NCBI GenBank assembly: GCA_045106765.1
Contig: JBGCFD010000176.1
Location: 42,603-106,602 of the forward strand
Length of the DNA stretch: 64,000 bases
Source: CAJQQY01 sp045106765
GTDB taxonomy: Bacteria > Bacteroidota > Bacteroidia > Chitinophagales > Saprospiraceae
Direction of reading: 5' to 3'
Positions 1-7,001 of the stretch are shown here, piece after piece (positions within the stretch are counted from its first letter, which is position 1; each line of letters starts with the position of its first letter). Below the pieces are notes generated by a model. It did no database searches and was not told where the DNA came from. It was given only the letters and a program-made list of their open reading frames with translations. Position numbers and translations under genes: made by a program.

Positions 1-377
1 ATTTCATAGATATTTTTAATACCTGATCTTGGGTGGAGTCCATCTACATTTTGAGTAATTAAATGAAAGCGATCTCCTAATAATTTTTCTATCTCTGCAA
101 TATCTTTATGACTTGAGTTTGGTTGAGCTTCTTCAAACATTTTTTTCCGAAACAAAGTATATTGCCAAACCTCTCGTGGGTTTTCTAAAAAATATTTAAA
201 TGTTCCAAATTCTTCAGGTTTATGAAACATTGTTCCTTTCACCCATATTCCATCATTTCCTCGATAAGTTGGAATTCCACTCTCCGCAGAAATTCCTGCT
301 CCAGTTAAAAAAGTAAATTTATTTCTATTTTCTTTTTTAGAATAAATCTCCTGTATGATGTGTTTTAATTTTTCCAT
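1..377 (-). CDS. Sir2-family NAD-dependent protein deacylase (partial, 3' end outside window)
   Basis: Read on the minus strand from ATG at 375-377, the frame stays open to the window edge and gives 125 residues. It carries the sirtuin NAD-binding motif GAGISAESGIPTYRG near residues 26-40 and the QNVDGLH motif near residues 110-116, whose His is the catalytic base in the family. Known sirtuins remove acyl groups from lysines using NAD+ in the cytoplasm. The cysteine zinc-binding module and C-terminal half are beyond the window. The gene is transcribed away from the ROK kinase. The family call is secure; the exact acyl preference cannot be judged from this part. Confidence 0.93.
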   Translation of the reverse strand, partial: MEKLKHIIQEIYSKKENRNKFTFLTGAGISAESGIPTYRGNDGIWVKGTMFHKPEEFGTFKYFLENPREVWQYTLFRKKMFEEAQPNSSHKDIAEIEKLLGDRFHLITQNVDGLHPRSGIKNIYE

Positions 378-498
378 ATTTTTAATTTTCTCCTAAAACA
401 CATCTTTTAAAAACGAGCACAAAGATAAAATGTTAAAACAATTATTAATTTAATTCTTAAGTAAAAAAACTTTAAAATTATGACAGCTTTTTCAAAAC

Positions 499-534
499 AA
501 AAAGCTCTGACAGAACAACCTGGCAGAGCTTTTT
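499..534. terminator. Terminator-like hairpin between divergent genes
   Basis: Arms 499-509 and 524-534 are perfectly complementary over 11 bp (AAAAAGCTCTG), with an A tract on the left and a T tract on the right. It could terminate in either direction. It is unusual because neither flanking gene ends here; both begin. Confidence 0.55.
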
Positions 535-551
535 ATTTCAAATAAAAAATG

Positions 552-597
552 TAGCATCTACAGATTGTCTGGCAATCGCGGAATGATAATGATGCTA
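552..597. repeat. Nested inverted repeat
   Basis: TAGCATC at 552-558 pairs with GATGCTA at 591-597, and inside it GATTG (563-567) pairs with CAATC (573-577). It could be a structured leader element or a protein-binding site. Its function is unknown. Confidence 0.35.
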
Positions 598-775
598 ATT
601 ATTATATTTGAGTAAAATTTCATGTTATTTTTTTCTTTCTTTTTTAAGATAGACAAATGTAGCAGTATTTTTGTTTAAAATCAAGGTCAACATTTTTTCA
701 AAAAACAACTGTCCTTTTTGATTGTTTTAATGAAATTAAAACTCCAAAAGTGGGCATAAAATAACTTATCATATT

Positions 776-1678
776 ATGGATTTACATTGGGGAATTGACT
801 TAGGAGGAACTAAAATTGAAGGAGTCGTACTCGAAGGCGGTGACAATCCCACTCCTTTAAAACGATTAAGAGTTCCTACCGAAGCAGACAGAGGATATCA
901 ACATATCTTGGATCAAATTGCAAAACTTGTTGAAGTTCTAATTGCTGAAACAGGTGTAAAGCCTGATAAAATAGGAATTGGAACACCAGGTGTGATTGAC
1001 CCAATTTTACAAACAATGAAAAATTCCAACACGACCATAATGAATGGAATGCCTTTCCAAAAAGATTTGGAGCAACTCCTCAAATTGCCAATTGTCGTTG
1101 CTAATGATGCTAATTGTTTTGCAGTTGCAGAAGCCAACATGGGAATTGTAAAAGATAAAATGCCAGATGCAAAAGTAGTTTTTGGAGTCATCATGGGTTC
1201 TGGTGTTGGAGGGGGAATTGTGATCGATGGAAAACCTCTTACCGGTCGACAAGGAATTGCAGGCGAGTGGGGGCACAATTTTTTAGATGCTTCAGGAGGA
1301 GATTGTTATTGTGGAAAAGTTGGATGTGTTGAAACAGTTCTTTCTGGAAAATCTTTGGAAAGATTCTACGAATCCCAATCTGGAGAACATTTAAAATTAA
1401 AAACAATCGTCGAAAGATATCACGCAGGAACGGATGGCTCAGCAACAAAAACAGTCAAACGGATGTTAAAGTTCTTTGGGAAAGGAATCGCAAATGTGAT
1501 TAACATTTTGGATCCTGATGCGATTGTTTTAGGAGGAGGAGTTGGCAATGTTGATTTGTTATATAAAGAAGGAGTGGAAGAAGCAAGAAAATATGTTTTC
1601 AACAATCGGTTCGATACGGTGTTCTTAAAACCGAAACTTGGTGATAGTGCAGGAGTATTTGGTGCGGCTCTTCTTTAA
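776..1678 (+). CDS. ROK-family sugar kinase
   Basis: This 300-residue protein opens with the ATP-binding motif GIDLGGTKIEG (residues 6-16). It has the sugar-binding NDANC segment, the EWGH motif, and the ROK zinc-binding signature CYCGKVGCVE near residue 180. The C-terminal adenosine motif LGGGVGN is also present. The length fits a kinase of free sugars (fructokinase, glucokinase or N-acetylhexosamine kinase) rather than a ROK repressor, since there is no N-terminal helix-turn-helix. The substrate cannot be settled from sequence alone. The ATG directly follows the AT-rich leader. The next gene, 95 bp downstream, belongs to a transporter and is not obviously linked. Confidence 0.9.
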   Translation: MDLHWGIDLGGTKIEGVVLEGGDNPTPLKRLRVPTEADRGYQHILDQIAKLVEVLIAETGVKPDKIGIGTPGVIDPILQTMKNSNTTIMNGMPFQKDLEQLLKLPIVVANDANCFAVAEANMGIVKDKMPDAKVVFGVIMGSGVGGGIVIDGKPLTGRQGIAGEWGHNFLDASGGDCYCGKVGCVETVLSGKSLERFYESQSGEHLKLKTIVERYHAGTDGSATKTVKRMLKFFGKGIANVINILDPDAIVLGGGVGNVDLLYKEGVEEARKYVFNNRFDTVFLKPKLGDSAGVFGAALL

Positions 1679-1772
1679 ATCGCAAACAAATGTTTTTTGA
1701 AAAATTTCATAAAGCATTTCTGTAAAAAATTAAAAACATACCTGACTTAAAAAATCAGAATACGTATACACC

Positions 1773-2399
1773 ATGTTACAAACCAAAAATTTAAAATTTT
1801 CCTACGACGGAAAAACCATTTTAGACTTCCCAGACATTAATTGTCAGCGAGGCGAACAATGGCTTTTGATCGGTCAATCAGGAAGTGGAAAAACAACTCT
1901 TTTACATTTGCTTGGTGGTCTACGAAAACCTAAGCAAGGTGAAATTTTGATTGACGGAAAAGATACTCGCCAACTTTCTTCAACTGCCTTGGATAAATTC
2001 CGAGGAAAAAATATTGGTATCGTTTTTCAAAAACCTTATTTTGTAAGAGCTCTAACGGTGGAAGAAAATTTGATGTTAGCTCAACAATTAGCAGGGCAAG
2101 ATATTAATAAGAAATACATTTATAAGCTACTCAATCAACTCAACGTTGGACATAAATTTAAATCTAGAGTTGATAATTTAAGCGAAGGAGAAAAACAAAG
2201 AGTTTCTATCGCTCGAGCATTGGTCAATCGTCCTGCTGTAATTTTAGCAGACGAACCTACTTCTGCTTTGGATGATAAAAATTGTCAAGAAGTAATTACT
2301 TTATTAGAACAACAAGCTAAAGAAGCGAATGCAACCCTACTCATTGTGACGCATGATGGACGATTGAAAGATTTAGTGAAAAACCAAATTCAGCTATGA
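1773..2399 (+). CDS. ABC transporter ATP-binding protein (LolD/MacB type)
   Basis: A 208-residue stand-alone nucleotide-binding domain. It has Walker A GQSGSGKTT (about residues 34-42), a Q-loop in VFQKPYF, the signature LSEGEKQR, Walker B VILADEPT and an H-loop VTHD. Size and motif spelling match ATPases that pair with FtsX/MacB-type permeases (type VII ABC systems), which move lipoproteins or act as mechanotransmitters rather than importing solutes. Its stop overlaps the start of the permease by 4 bp (ATGA), so the two are translationally coupled. With the permease and the following exported protein it forms a three-part system discussed in the findings. Confidence 0.93.
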   Translation: MLQTKNLKFSYDGKTILDFPDINCQRGEQWLLIGQSGSGKTTLLHLLGGLRKPKQGEILIDGKDTRQLSSTALDKFRGKNIGIVFQKPYFVRALTVEENLMLAQQLAGQDINKKYIYKLLNQLNVGHKFKSRVDNLSEGEKQRVSIARALVNRPAVILADEPTSALDDKNCQEVITLLEQQAKEANATLLIVTHDGRLKDLVKNQIQL

Positions 2400-3727
2400 G
2401 TACATTAAAATTAGCCTGGAAAAATTTAACTAATAAACCGCTCAACATGGCTTTGAGTCTGGTTTTGTTTGCACTTGGTGTTGGAATGATCTCTATGATT
2501 TTTTTGATCGAAAACCAAGTTCAAGAAAAATTTGACAAAAACCTCGCAGGCATTTCTTTAGTAATTGGTGCAAAAGGAAGTCCTTTACAAATGATTTTGT
2601 GCAATATGTATCATGTCGATGATCCTACCGGAAATGTCAAGATTCAAGATGTCAAACCTTTTTTGAGTGGAAGGAATCCATTGATTGACAAAGCCATTCC
2701 TCTTTCTTTGGGAGATAGTTATAAGGGATTTCGAATTGTCGGAACAACTCAAGATTATCCTGAACTTTATAATGTCAAAATCTCAGATGGAAAAATTTGG
2801 AAAAATAATTTTGAAGCGAACATCGGAGCAGATGTTGCTAAAATTGCTAATTTGAAAATTGGTGACACCTTTCATAGTACACATGGTTTTTTGAGTGATG
2901 GGATGAATGGGCATGACCATGGAGAATTTAAAGTTGTTGGTATTTTTCAAAAATCAAACTCCGTTATCGATCAACTAGTTTTATCTACGACTCAAAGTAT
3001 TTGGGAAGTACATGCTGATCATGATGAACCTGCAAGGACAGAAGAAGAAACTGATAATCATGAAGGGCACGATGATCATGACCACTCAGCACATGATCAC
3101 CACGATCATTCAGGACATGACCATGCACATGAAAACGCTACACCACCAAAACCTTTAATCGAAGAAGTCGACCAAGAGATCACTTCCATTTTAATCAAAT
3201 TTAAAGAATCTAGTAAAAAGAGTTTTCAAGCCTTAACGATGCTTCGAGGCATTAATGAAAATACAGAAGTCATGGCAGCCTCACCAGCCATTGAATTAAA
3301 TCGACTCTATGATAACATGAGTTTAGGTGAAAGTTTTTTGAGAAATTTGGCGATGATTATTGTCTTCGTTTCTGGATTGAGTATTTTTATTTCATTATTC
3401 AGTTCATTACGAGATCGAAAATATGAATTGGCGTTGATGAGAGTAATGGGGGCAACTCCAAGTAAACTTTTTATCCTCATTATTCTCGAAGGATTATTGT
3501 TGGCAATCATTGGATATGTGATTGGAATTATTTTAAGTCATTTAGGCATGAGTATTTTTGCTGGACAAATGGAAGACAAATATCATTATTCCTTTACAGC
3601 TATGAAATTTTTAAAAGAAGAATTTTACTTGCTTGGTGGTGCATTGTTTATTGGATTCGTTGCTGCAGTAATTCCTGCTTATCAAGCTTTTAAAACGGAT
3701 ATTTCTCAAACTTTAACAGAATCATAG
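2396..3727 (+). CDS. FtsX/MacB-like ABC permease with histidine-rich extracytoplasmic loop
   Basis: 443 residues with one membrane helix near residues 16-38, a large extracytoplasmic domain, and three helices near 318-340, 363-385 and 413-435. This is the standard topology of FtsX/MacB-type permeases. The extracytoplasmic domain contains an insertion at about residues 205-247 rich in His, Asp and Glu, with 13 histidines in repeats such as HDHHDHSGHDHAH. A further GHDHGE lies near residue 173. Such stretches bind zinc or other divalent metals in transporters and chaperones. I infer that the system senses or handles metal outside the inner membrane. Known MacB-type permeases use this domain to contact periplasmic partners. 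The partner may be the next gene product. Confidence 0.9.
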   Translation: MSTLKLAWKNLTNKPLNMALSLVLFALGVGMISMIFLIENQVQEKFDKNLAGISLVIGAKGSPLQMILCNMYHVDDPTGNVKIQDVKPFLSGRNPLIDKAIPLSLGDSYKGFRIVGTTQDYPELYNVKISDGKIWKNNFEANIGADVAKIANLKIGDTFHSTHGFLSDGMNGHDHGEFKVVGIFQKSNSVIDQLVLSTTQSIWEVHADHDEPARTEEETDNHEGHDDHDHSAHDHHDHSGHDHAHENATPPKPLIEEVDQEITSILIKFKESSKKSFQALTMLRGINENTEVMAASPAIELNRLYDNMSLGESFLRNLAMIIVFVSGLSIFISLFSSLRDRKYELALMRVMGATPSKLFILIILEGLLLAIIGYVIGIILSHLGMSIFAGQMEDKYHYSFTAMKFLKEEFYLLGGALFIGFVAAVIPAYQAFKTDISQTLTES

Positions 3728-3729
3728 GT

Positions 3730-3745
3730 CGGTTTTAGAAAACCG
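3730..3745. repeat. Hairpin just after the permease stop codon
   Basis: CGGTTTT at 3730-3736 pairs with AAAACCG at 3739-3745 and is followed by ATTTGC. The sequence resembles the hairpins found before other genes in this window (36698, 37276, 51803) in layout, although the arms differ. It might attenuate transcription between the permease and the following gene. Confidence 0.4.
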
Positions 3746-3795
3746 ATTTGCAAATTTTAACAAAGTATTAAATTACTTCATTGAAAGTATTACGT

Positions 3796-3803
3796 TATAT
3801 TTG
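3796..3803 (+). promoter_or_regulatory. Candidate Bacteroidota -7 element before the DUF3299-like gene
   Basis: TATATTTG matches TAnnTTTG and lies 46 bp before the ATG at 3850. No TTTG sits at the usual 19-21 bp upstream, so the call rests on one box. Confidence 0.4.
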
Positions 3804-3849
3804 TGAATGATTGAGGTGTTTGCTTTTACCAAATAAGAAAAAAGATATT

Positions 3850-4356
3850 ATGAAAAAAATAACCATTGCGATATTCAGTTTATTATTAGTAGCTACTGTT
3901 TCAAATATTAGCTCTGCTCAATCTTCTACTAAAGAAGATAAAAAACAAACTGTCAAGGCTCCAACAGAACCTTCAAATGCAGCTAAGGCTTGGAAAACAT
4001 TAAGTAAAATTACTTTCAAAAAAGAGTATGATGAAATCATGGGTTTTAAAGTAGACAAACCTGTTTTCAGTAAAGAAGTGCTCGAATTAGAAGACAAGGT
4101 AATCGAAATCAAAGGATATATTATTCCCGTCGAAGGATATAAAAGTCATAAAGAATTTGTGTTTTCAGCTTTTCCATATAATATGTGTTTCTTCTGTGGT
4201 GGCGCTGGGCCTGAAACAGTAATGGAAGTGATGGCAAAAGAACCCGTAAAATATTCTGCAGAAGCAGTTACACTTCGAGGAAAATTAAAAACTAATTCTG
4301 ATGATATCAATCGTTTGATTTATACTTTGGAAGATGCAGAATTAGTGAAAGAATAA
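3850..4356 (+). CDS. Exported DUF3299-like protein linked to ABC exporter
   Basis: I chose the ATG at 3850 over an in-frame TTG at 3811 because it starts a classic signal peptide (MKKITIAIFSLLL, ending near SSAQ). The mature part, about 144 residues, carries the distinctive MCFFCGGAGPE segment with Cys113 and Cys116. This resembles the CxxCG-type motif of DUF3299 proteins. In proteobacteria such proteins sit beside MacB-like ATPase and permease genes in zinc-responsive loci, which I recall without having checked. The context here is the same. The likely role is a periplasmic partner of the transporter, perhaps metal-binding through the two cysteines. The family call is moderate and the function unproven. 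Confidence 0.6.
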   Translation: MKKITIAIFSLLLVATVSNISSAQSSTKEDKKQTVKAPTEPSNAAKAWKTLSKITFKKEYDEIMGFKVDKPVFSKEVLELEDKVIEIKGYIIPVEGYKSHKEFVFSAFPYNMCFFCGGAGPETVMEVMAKEPVKYSAEAVTLRGKLKTNSDDINRLIYTLEDAELVKE

Positions 4357-4381
4357 TTTTTTTTGAAATTGATATTCACAA

Positions 4382-4416
4382 AAACGGTGTTAGCATTCTA
4401 AGTGCTAACACCGTTT
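4382..4416 (+). terminator. Rho-independent terminator after the ABC-linked gene
   Basis: A perfect 14-bp stem (4382-4395 with 4403-4416, core CGGTGTTAGCA) with a 7-nt loop, followed by a T-rich stretch. It closes the ABC exporter unit. Confidence 0.88.
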
Positions 4417-4450
4417 CTATTTTTATTATTTAATTTTCAAAAAACAATAC

Positions 4451-4458
4451 TAAGTTTG
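4451..4458 (+). promoter_or_regulatory. Candidate -7 element for the S9 peptidase
   Basis: TAAGTTTG matches TAnnTTTG, 62 bp before the ATG at 4521. The region 20 bp upstream is T-rich but has no clear TTG. Confidence 0.45.
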
Positions 4459-4520
4459 CAAAATATTTTACTTCAAAAAAATCGTCCCTTTTTGGGATTT
4501 CACTTTCTTTAATTTTCAAC

Positions 4521-6911
4521 ATGAATATAAACGCACAAAATAATTTAGGTTATCAAATGCCTCCCAAAGCGATTGCTGATTTGATCGATGCACCACCGAC
4601 CTCTGCGGCAAGTTTGAGTCCTTCGGGTGATATAATGTTATTATTAGGTCGAGCCAGTTTGCCTTCTATTGAAGAAGTAGCTCAGGAAGAATTACGTTTA
4701 GCTGGTATTCGAATTAATCCTCGAACTAATGGTTCGAGCCGTTCTTCTCATTTCAATAGTATGAAAATGAAATCGGTGGATGGGAAAATAGAAAACGAAA
4801 TTGAAGGCCTGCCTAATAATCCAAAAATAGAAAATGTAAGTTGGTCGCCTGATGGCTCACGAGTTGTTTTTACCATTACCAAAGAAAATGGATTGGAATT
4901 ATGGACTGCTGATTTAAAAAAAGGTAGCGCAAAAAAATTAACTGAGGCAAATGTAAATGATGCCATGGGAGGATTACCCTACTCTTGGTTTTCAGATAGC
5001 AAAACAATTATTTATAAAAAAATAAATCCTAACCGAGGAGTGACTCCAAAGGAAAATATCAAACCAATTGGTCCAACTATTCAATCCAACGAAGGTAAAT
5101 CTGCACCAGTCAGAACTTACCAAGATTTATTAAAAAATCGACATGACGAAACTTTGTTTGAATATTACACCGTTTCAGAATTAATTAAAGTTGATTTCGA
5201 AACTGGCAAGGTTCAACCTTTTGGAAAAACAGGAATCGTCAAAGGAATGAGCACTTCACCTGATGGAAATTACGTCATGGTTTACACGGTGCAAAGGCCT
5301 TTTTCTTACATCGTTCCTTTTGCTCGATTTCCATTTGATATTGATATTTATGACAAAGACGGAAACGATGTAACTAAGCTCGCACAAATTCCTTCAGCTG
5401 AAAATATTCCAAAAGGTTTTGGTGCCACTAGAACTGGTCCTCGTAATTTTACTTGGAGAGCAGATGCACCTGCAACTGTTTATTGGGTAGAAGCGCAAGA
5501 TGGAGGTGATCCAAAAGCGGAAGCAAAAATTCGAGATAAAATGTTTTTCAAATCTGCTCCCTTCAAAGGAAAAACACAAGAAGGAATCAGTTTTGAATTA
5601 CGCTATGGAGGAGTGACTTGGGGAAATGAAAATCTAGCAATGTCTTCCGAATGGGAATGGGAAACTCGTCGAGAAATAACTAGCAGTTGGAATCCGTCTG
5701 CTCCTAACGAAGACAAAAAAATCATCTTCGATCGTTCATGGGAAGATCGTTACAATAGCCCAGGTAGTTTTGAAACTCATCGAAATAAATATGGTCGTGG
5801 TGTTCTCTTAACCTCGAACGAAGGGAAAACACTTTACCTCTCAGGTCAAGGTGCGTCACCAGAAGGTAACCGTCCGTTTGTTGATAAATTTGATTTGGCT
5901 ACAAAAAAGTCAACTCGGCTTTGGAGATCAGAAGCACCTTATTATGAAGTACCCGTTGAAATTTTAGATATTGAAAAAGGAAGTATTTTAACTCGTCGAG
6001 AGTCGAAAGAAGAACCACCGAATTATTTTATCAAAGACATTAATTCAAAGAAAAATAAACAATTAACTTTTTTCAAAAATCCTTACGAGTCATTAAAAGG
6101 TGTAAAAAAAGAATTGGTTAAATACAATCGAAAAGATGGTGTCGAACTAACGGGAACCATGTACACTCCCGCAGGTTATGATGCTGAAAAAGATGGTCGA
6201 TTACCTGTACTTATGTGGGCTTATCCGCGCGAATATAAAAGTGCCAACGCAGCAGGTCAAGTGAGTGACTCTCCTCATGAATTTACTCGTTTGTATTGGG
6301 GATCTCCAATTTTTTGGGTGACACAAGGCTATGCTGTTTTTGATGATTTCGGAATGCCGATTATAGGCGAAGGAGATGAAGAACCTAATGAAAAATTTCG
6401 AGAGCAACTGGTCATGGATGCGGAAGCTGCAATTGACAAAATTGTAGAAATGGGAGTTGGAGATAAAGATCGTTTAGTTGTCGGAGGGCATTCTTATGGT
6501 GCATTTATGACCGCAAATTTATTGGCACATTGCGATTTATTTGCAGCAGGAATTGCAAGAAGTGGCGCTTATAATCGAACCTTGACACCTTTTGGTTTCC
6601 AATCAGAAGAACGAACTTTTTGGGAAACTCCAGAGACTTACTTTAACATGTCTCCCTTCGTACACGCTGACAAAATCAAAGAACCACTTCTTTTGATTCA
6701 TGGAAATGCCGATAATAATTCTGGAACTTATCCTATGCAAAGTGAGCGATTTTATGCTGCGTTAAAAGGTCATGGCGCAACTGTTCGATTAGTGATGTTG
6801 CCTCATGAGAGTCATGGTTATCAAGCTCGTGAATCAATTATGCACATGCTTTGGGAAATGACAGAATGGATGAATAAATATGTAAAAGAGAAAAAAATTA
6901 AAGAGGTCTAA
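4521..6911 (+). CDS. S9-family serine peptidase (glutamyl endopeptidase-like)
   Basis: A 796-residue two-domain peptidase with an N-terminal beta-propeller region (about 50-520) and a C-terminal alpha/beta-hydrolase domain. The nucleophile serine is in GGHSYGAFM, the acid lies in the HGNADNNSGT segment, and the catalytic His is in LPHESHGY. The mature N-terminus (NNLGYQMPPKAIADLIDAPP) resembles the S9D group related to plant chloroplast glutamyl endopeptidase. The family is usually exported in Bacteroidota. The start is odd. The only in-frame ATG lies in what looks like the end of a signal peptide, and the upstream frame encodes a hydrophobic stretch (SSLFGISLSLIFN) with no ATG, GTG or TTG ahead of it. 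See findings. Confidence 0.88.
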   Translation: MNINAQNNLGYQMPPKAIADLIDAPPTSAASLSPSGDIMLLLGRASLPSIEEVAQEELRLAGIRINPRTNGSSRSSHFNSMKMKSVDGKIENEIEGLPNNPKIENVSWSPDGSRVVFTITKENGLELWTADLKKGSAKKLTEANVNDAMGGLPYSWFSDSKTIIYKKINPNRGVTPKENIKPIGPTIQSNEGKSAPVRTYQDLLKNRHDETLFEYYTVSELIKVDFETGKVQPFGKTGIVKGMSTSPDGNYVMVYTVQRPFSYIVPFARFPFDIDIYDKDGNDVTKLAQIPSAENIPKGFGATRTGPRNFTWRADAPATVYWVEAQDGGDPKAEAKIRDKMFFKSAPFKGKTQEGISFELRYGGVTWGNENLAMSSEWEWETRREITSSWNPSAPNEDKKIIFDRSWEDRYNSPGSFETHRNKYGRGVLLTSNEGKTLYLSGQGASPEGNRPFVDKFDLATKKSTRLWRSEAPYYEVPVEILDIEKGSILTRRESKEEPPNYFIKDINSKKNKQLTFFKNPYESLKGVKKELVKYNRKDGVELTGTMYTPAGYDAEKDGRLPVLMWAYPREYKSANAAGQVSDSPHEFTRLYWGSPIFWVTQGYAVFDDFGMPIIGEGDEEPNEKFREQLVMDAEAAIDKIVEMGVGDKDRLVVGGHSYGAFMTANLLAHCDLFAAGIARSGAYNRTLTPFGFQSEERTFWETPETYFNMSPFVHADKIKEPLLLIHGNADNNSGTYPMQSERFYAALKGHGATVRLVMLPHESHGYQARESIMHMLWEMTEWMNKYVKEKKIKEV

Positions 6912-6948
6912 CTTTAAGGCTTTTAATTTTGAGCACAGAGATGCGGGA

Positions 6949-6973
6949 ACGCAGAGAACTAAAAACTCTGCGT
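6949..6973. repeat. Intergenic palindrome between convergent genes
   Basis: ACGCAGAG (6949-6956) pairs with CTCTGCGT (6966-6973). The preceding bases (CACAGAGATGCGGGAACGC) give it the look of a dispersed intergenic palindrome. It lies between two converging genes and may act as a bidirectional terminator. Confidence 0.45.
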
Positions 6974-7001
6974 CTTCGTATTTCTACATTCAATTTTTTT
7001 A

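Larger units (their letters stand above)
378..775. other. 398-bp divergent intergenic region with two inverted repeats
   Basis: No coding frame is convincing here. The region separates the divergent sirtuin and ROK kinase genes. It holds a terminator-like hairpin (499-534), a second inverted repeat (552-597), and two matches to the TAnnTTTG -7 element on the plus strand (603-610 and 666-673) that could serve the ROK gene. Neither has a clear -33 partner. Confidence 0.5.

Noticed and set aside
3055..3135. Histidine-rich repeat in the ABC permease as a sequencing artefact or frameshift
   Set aside because: The frame is open across it, the codon repeats are imperfect, and the flanking permease domain continues normally, so I treat it as a real metal-binding insertion.
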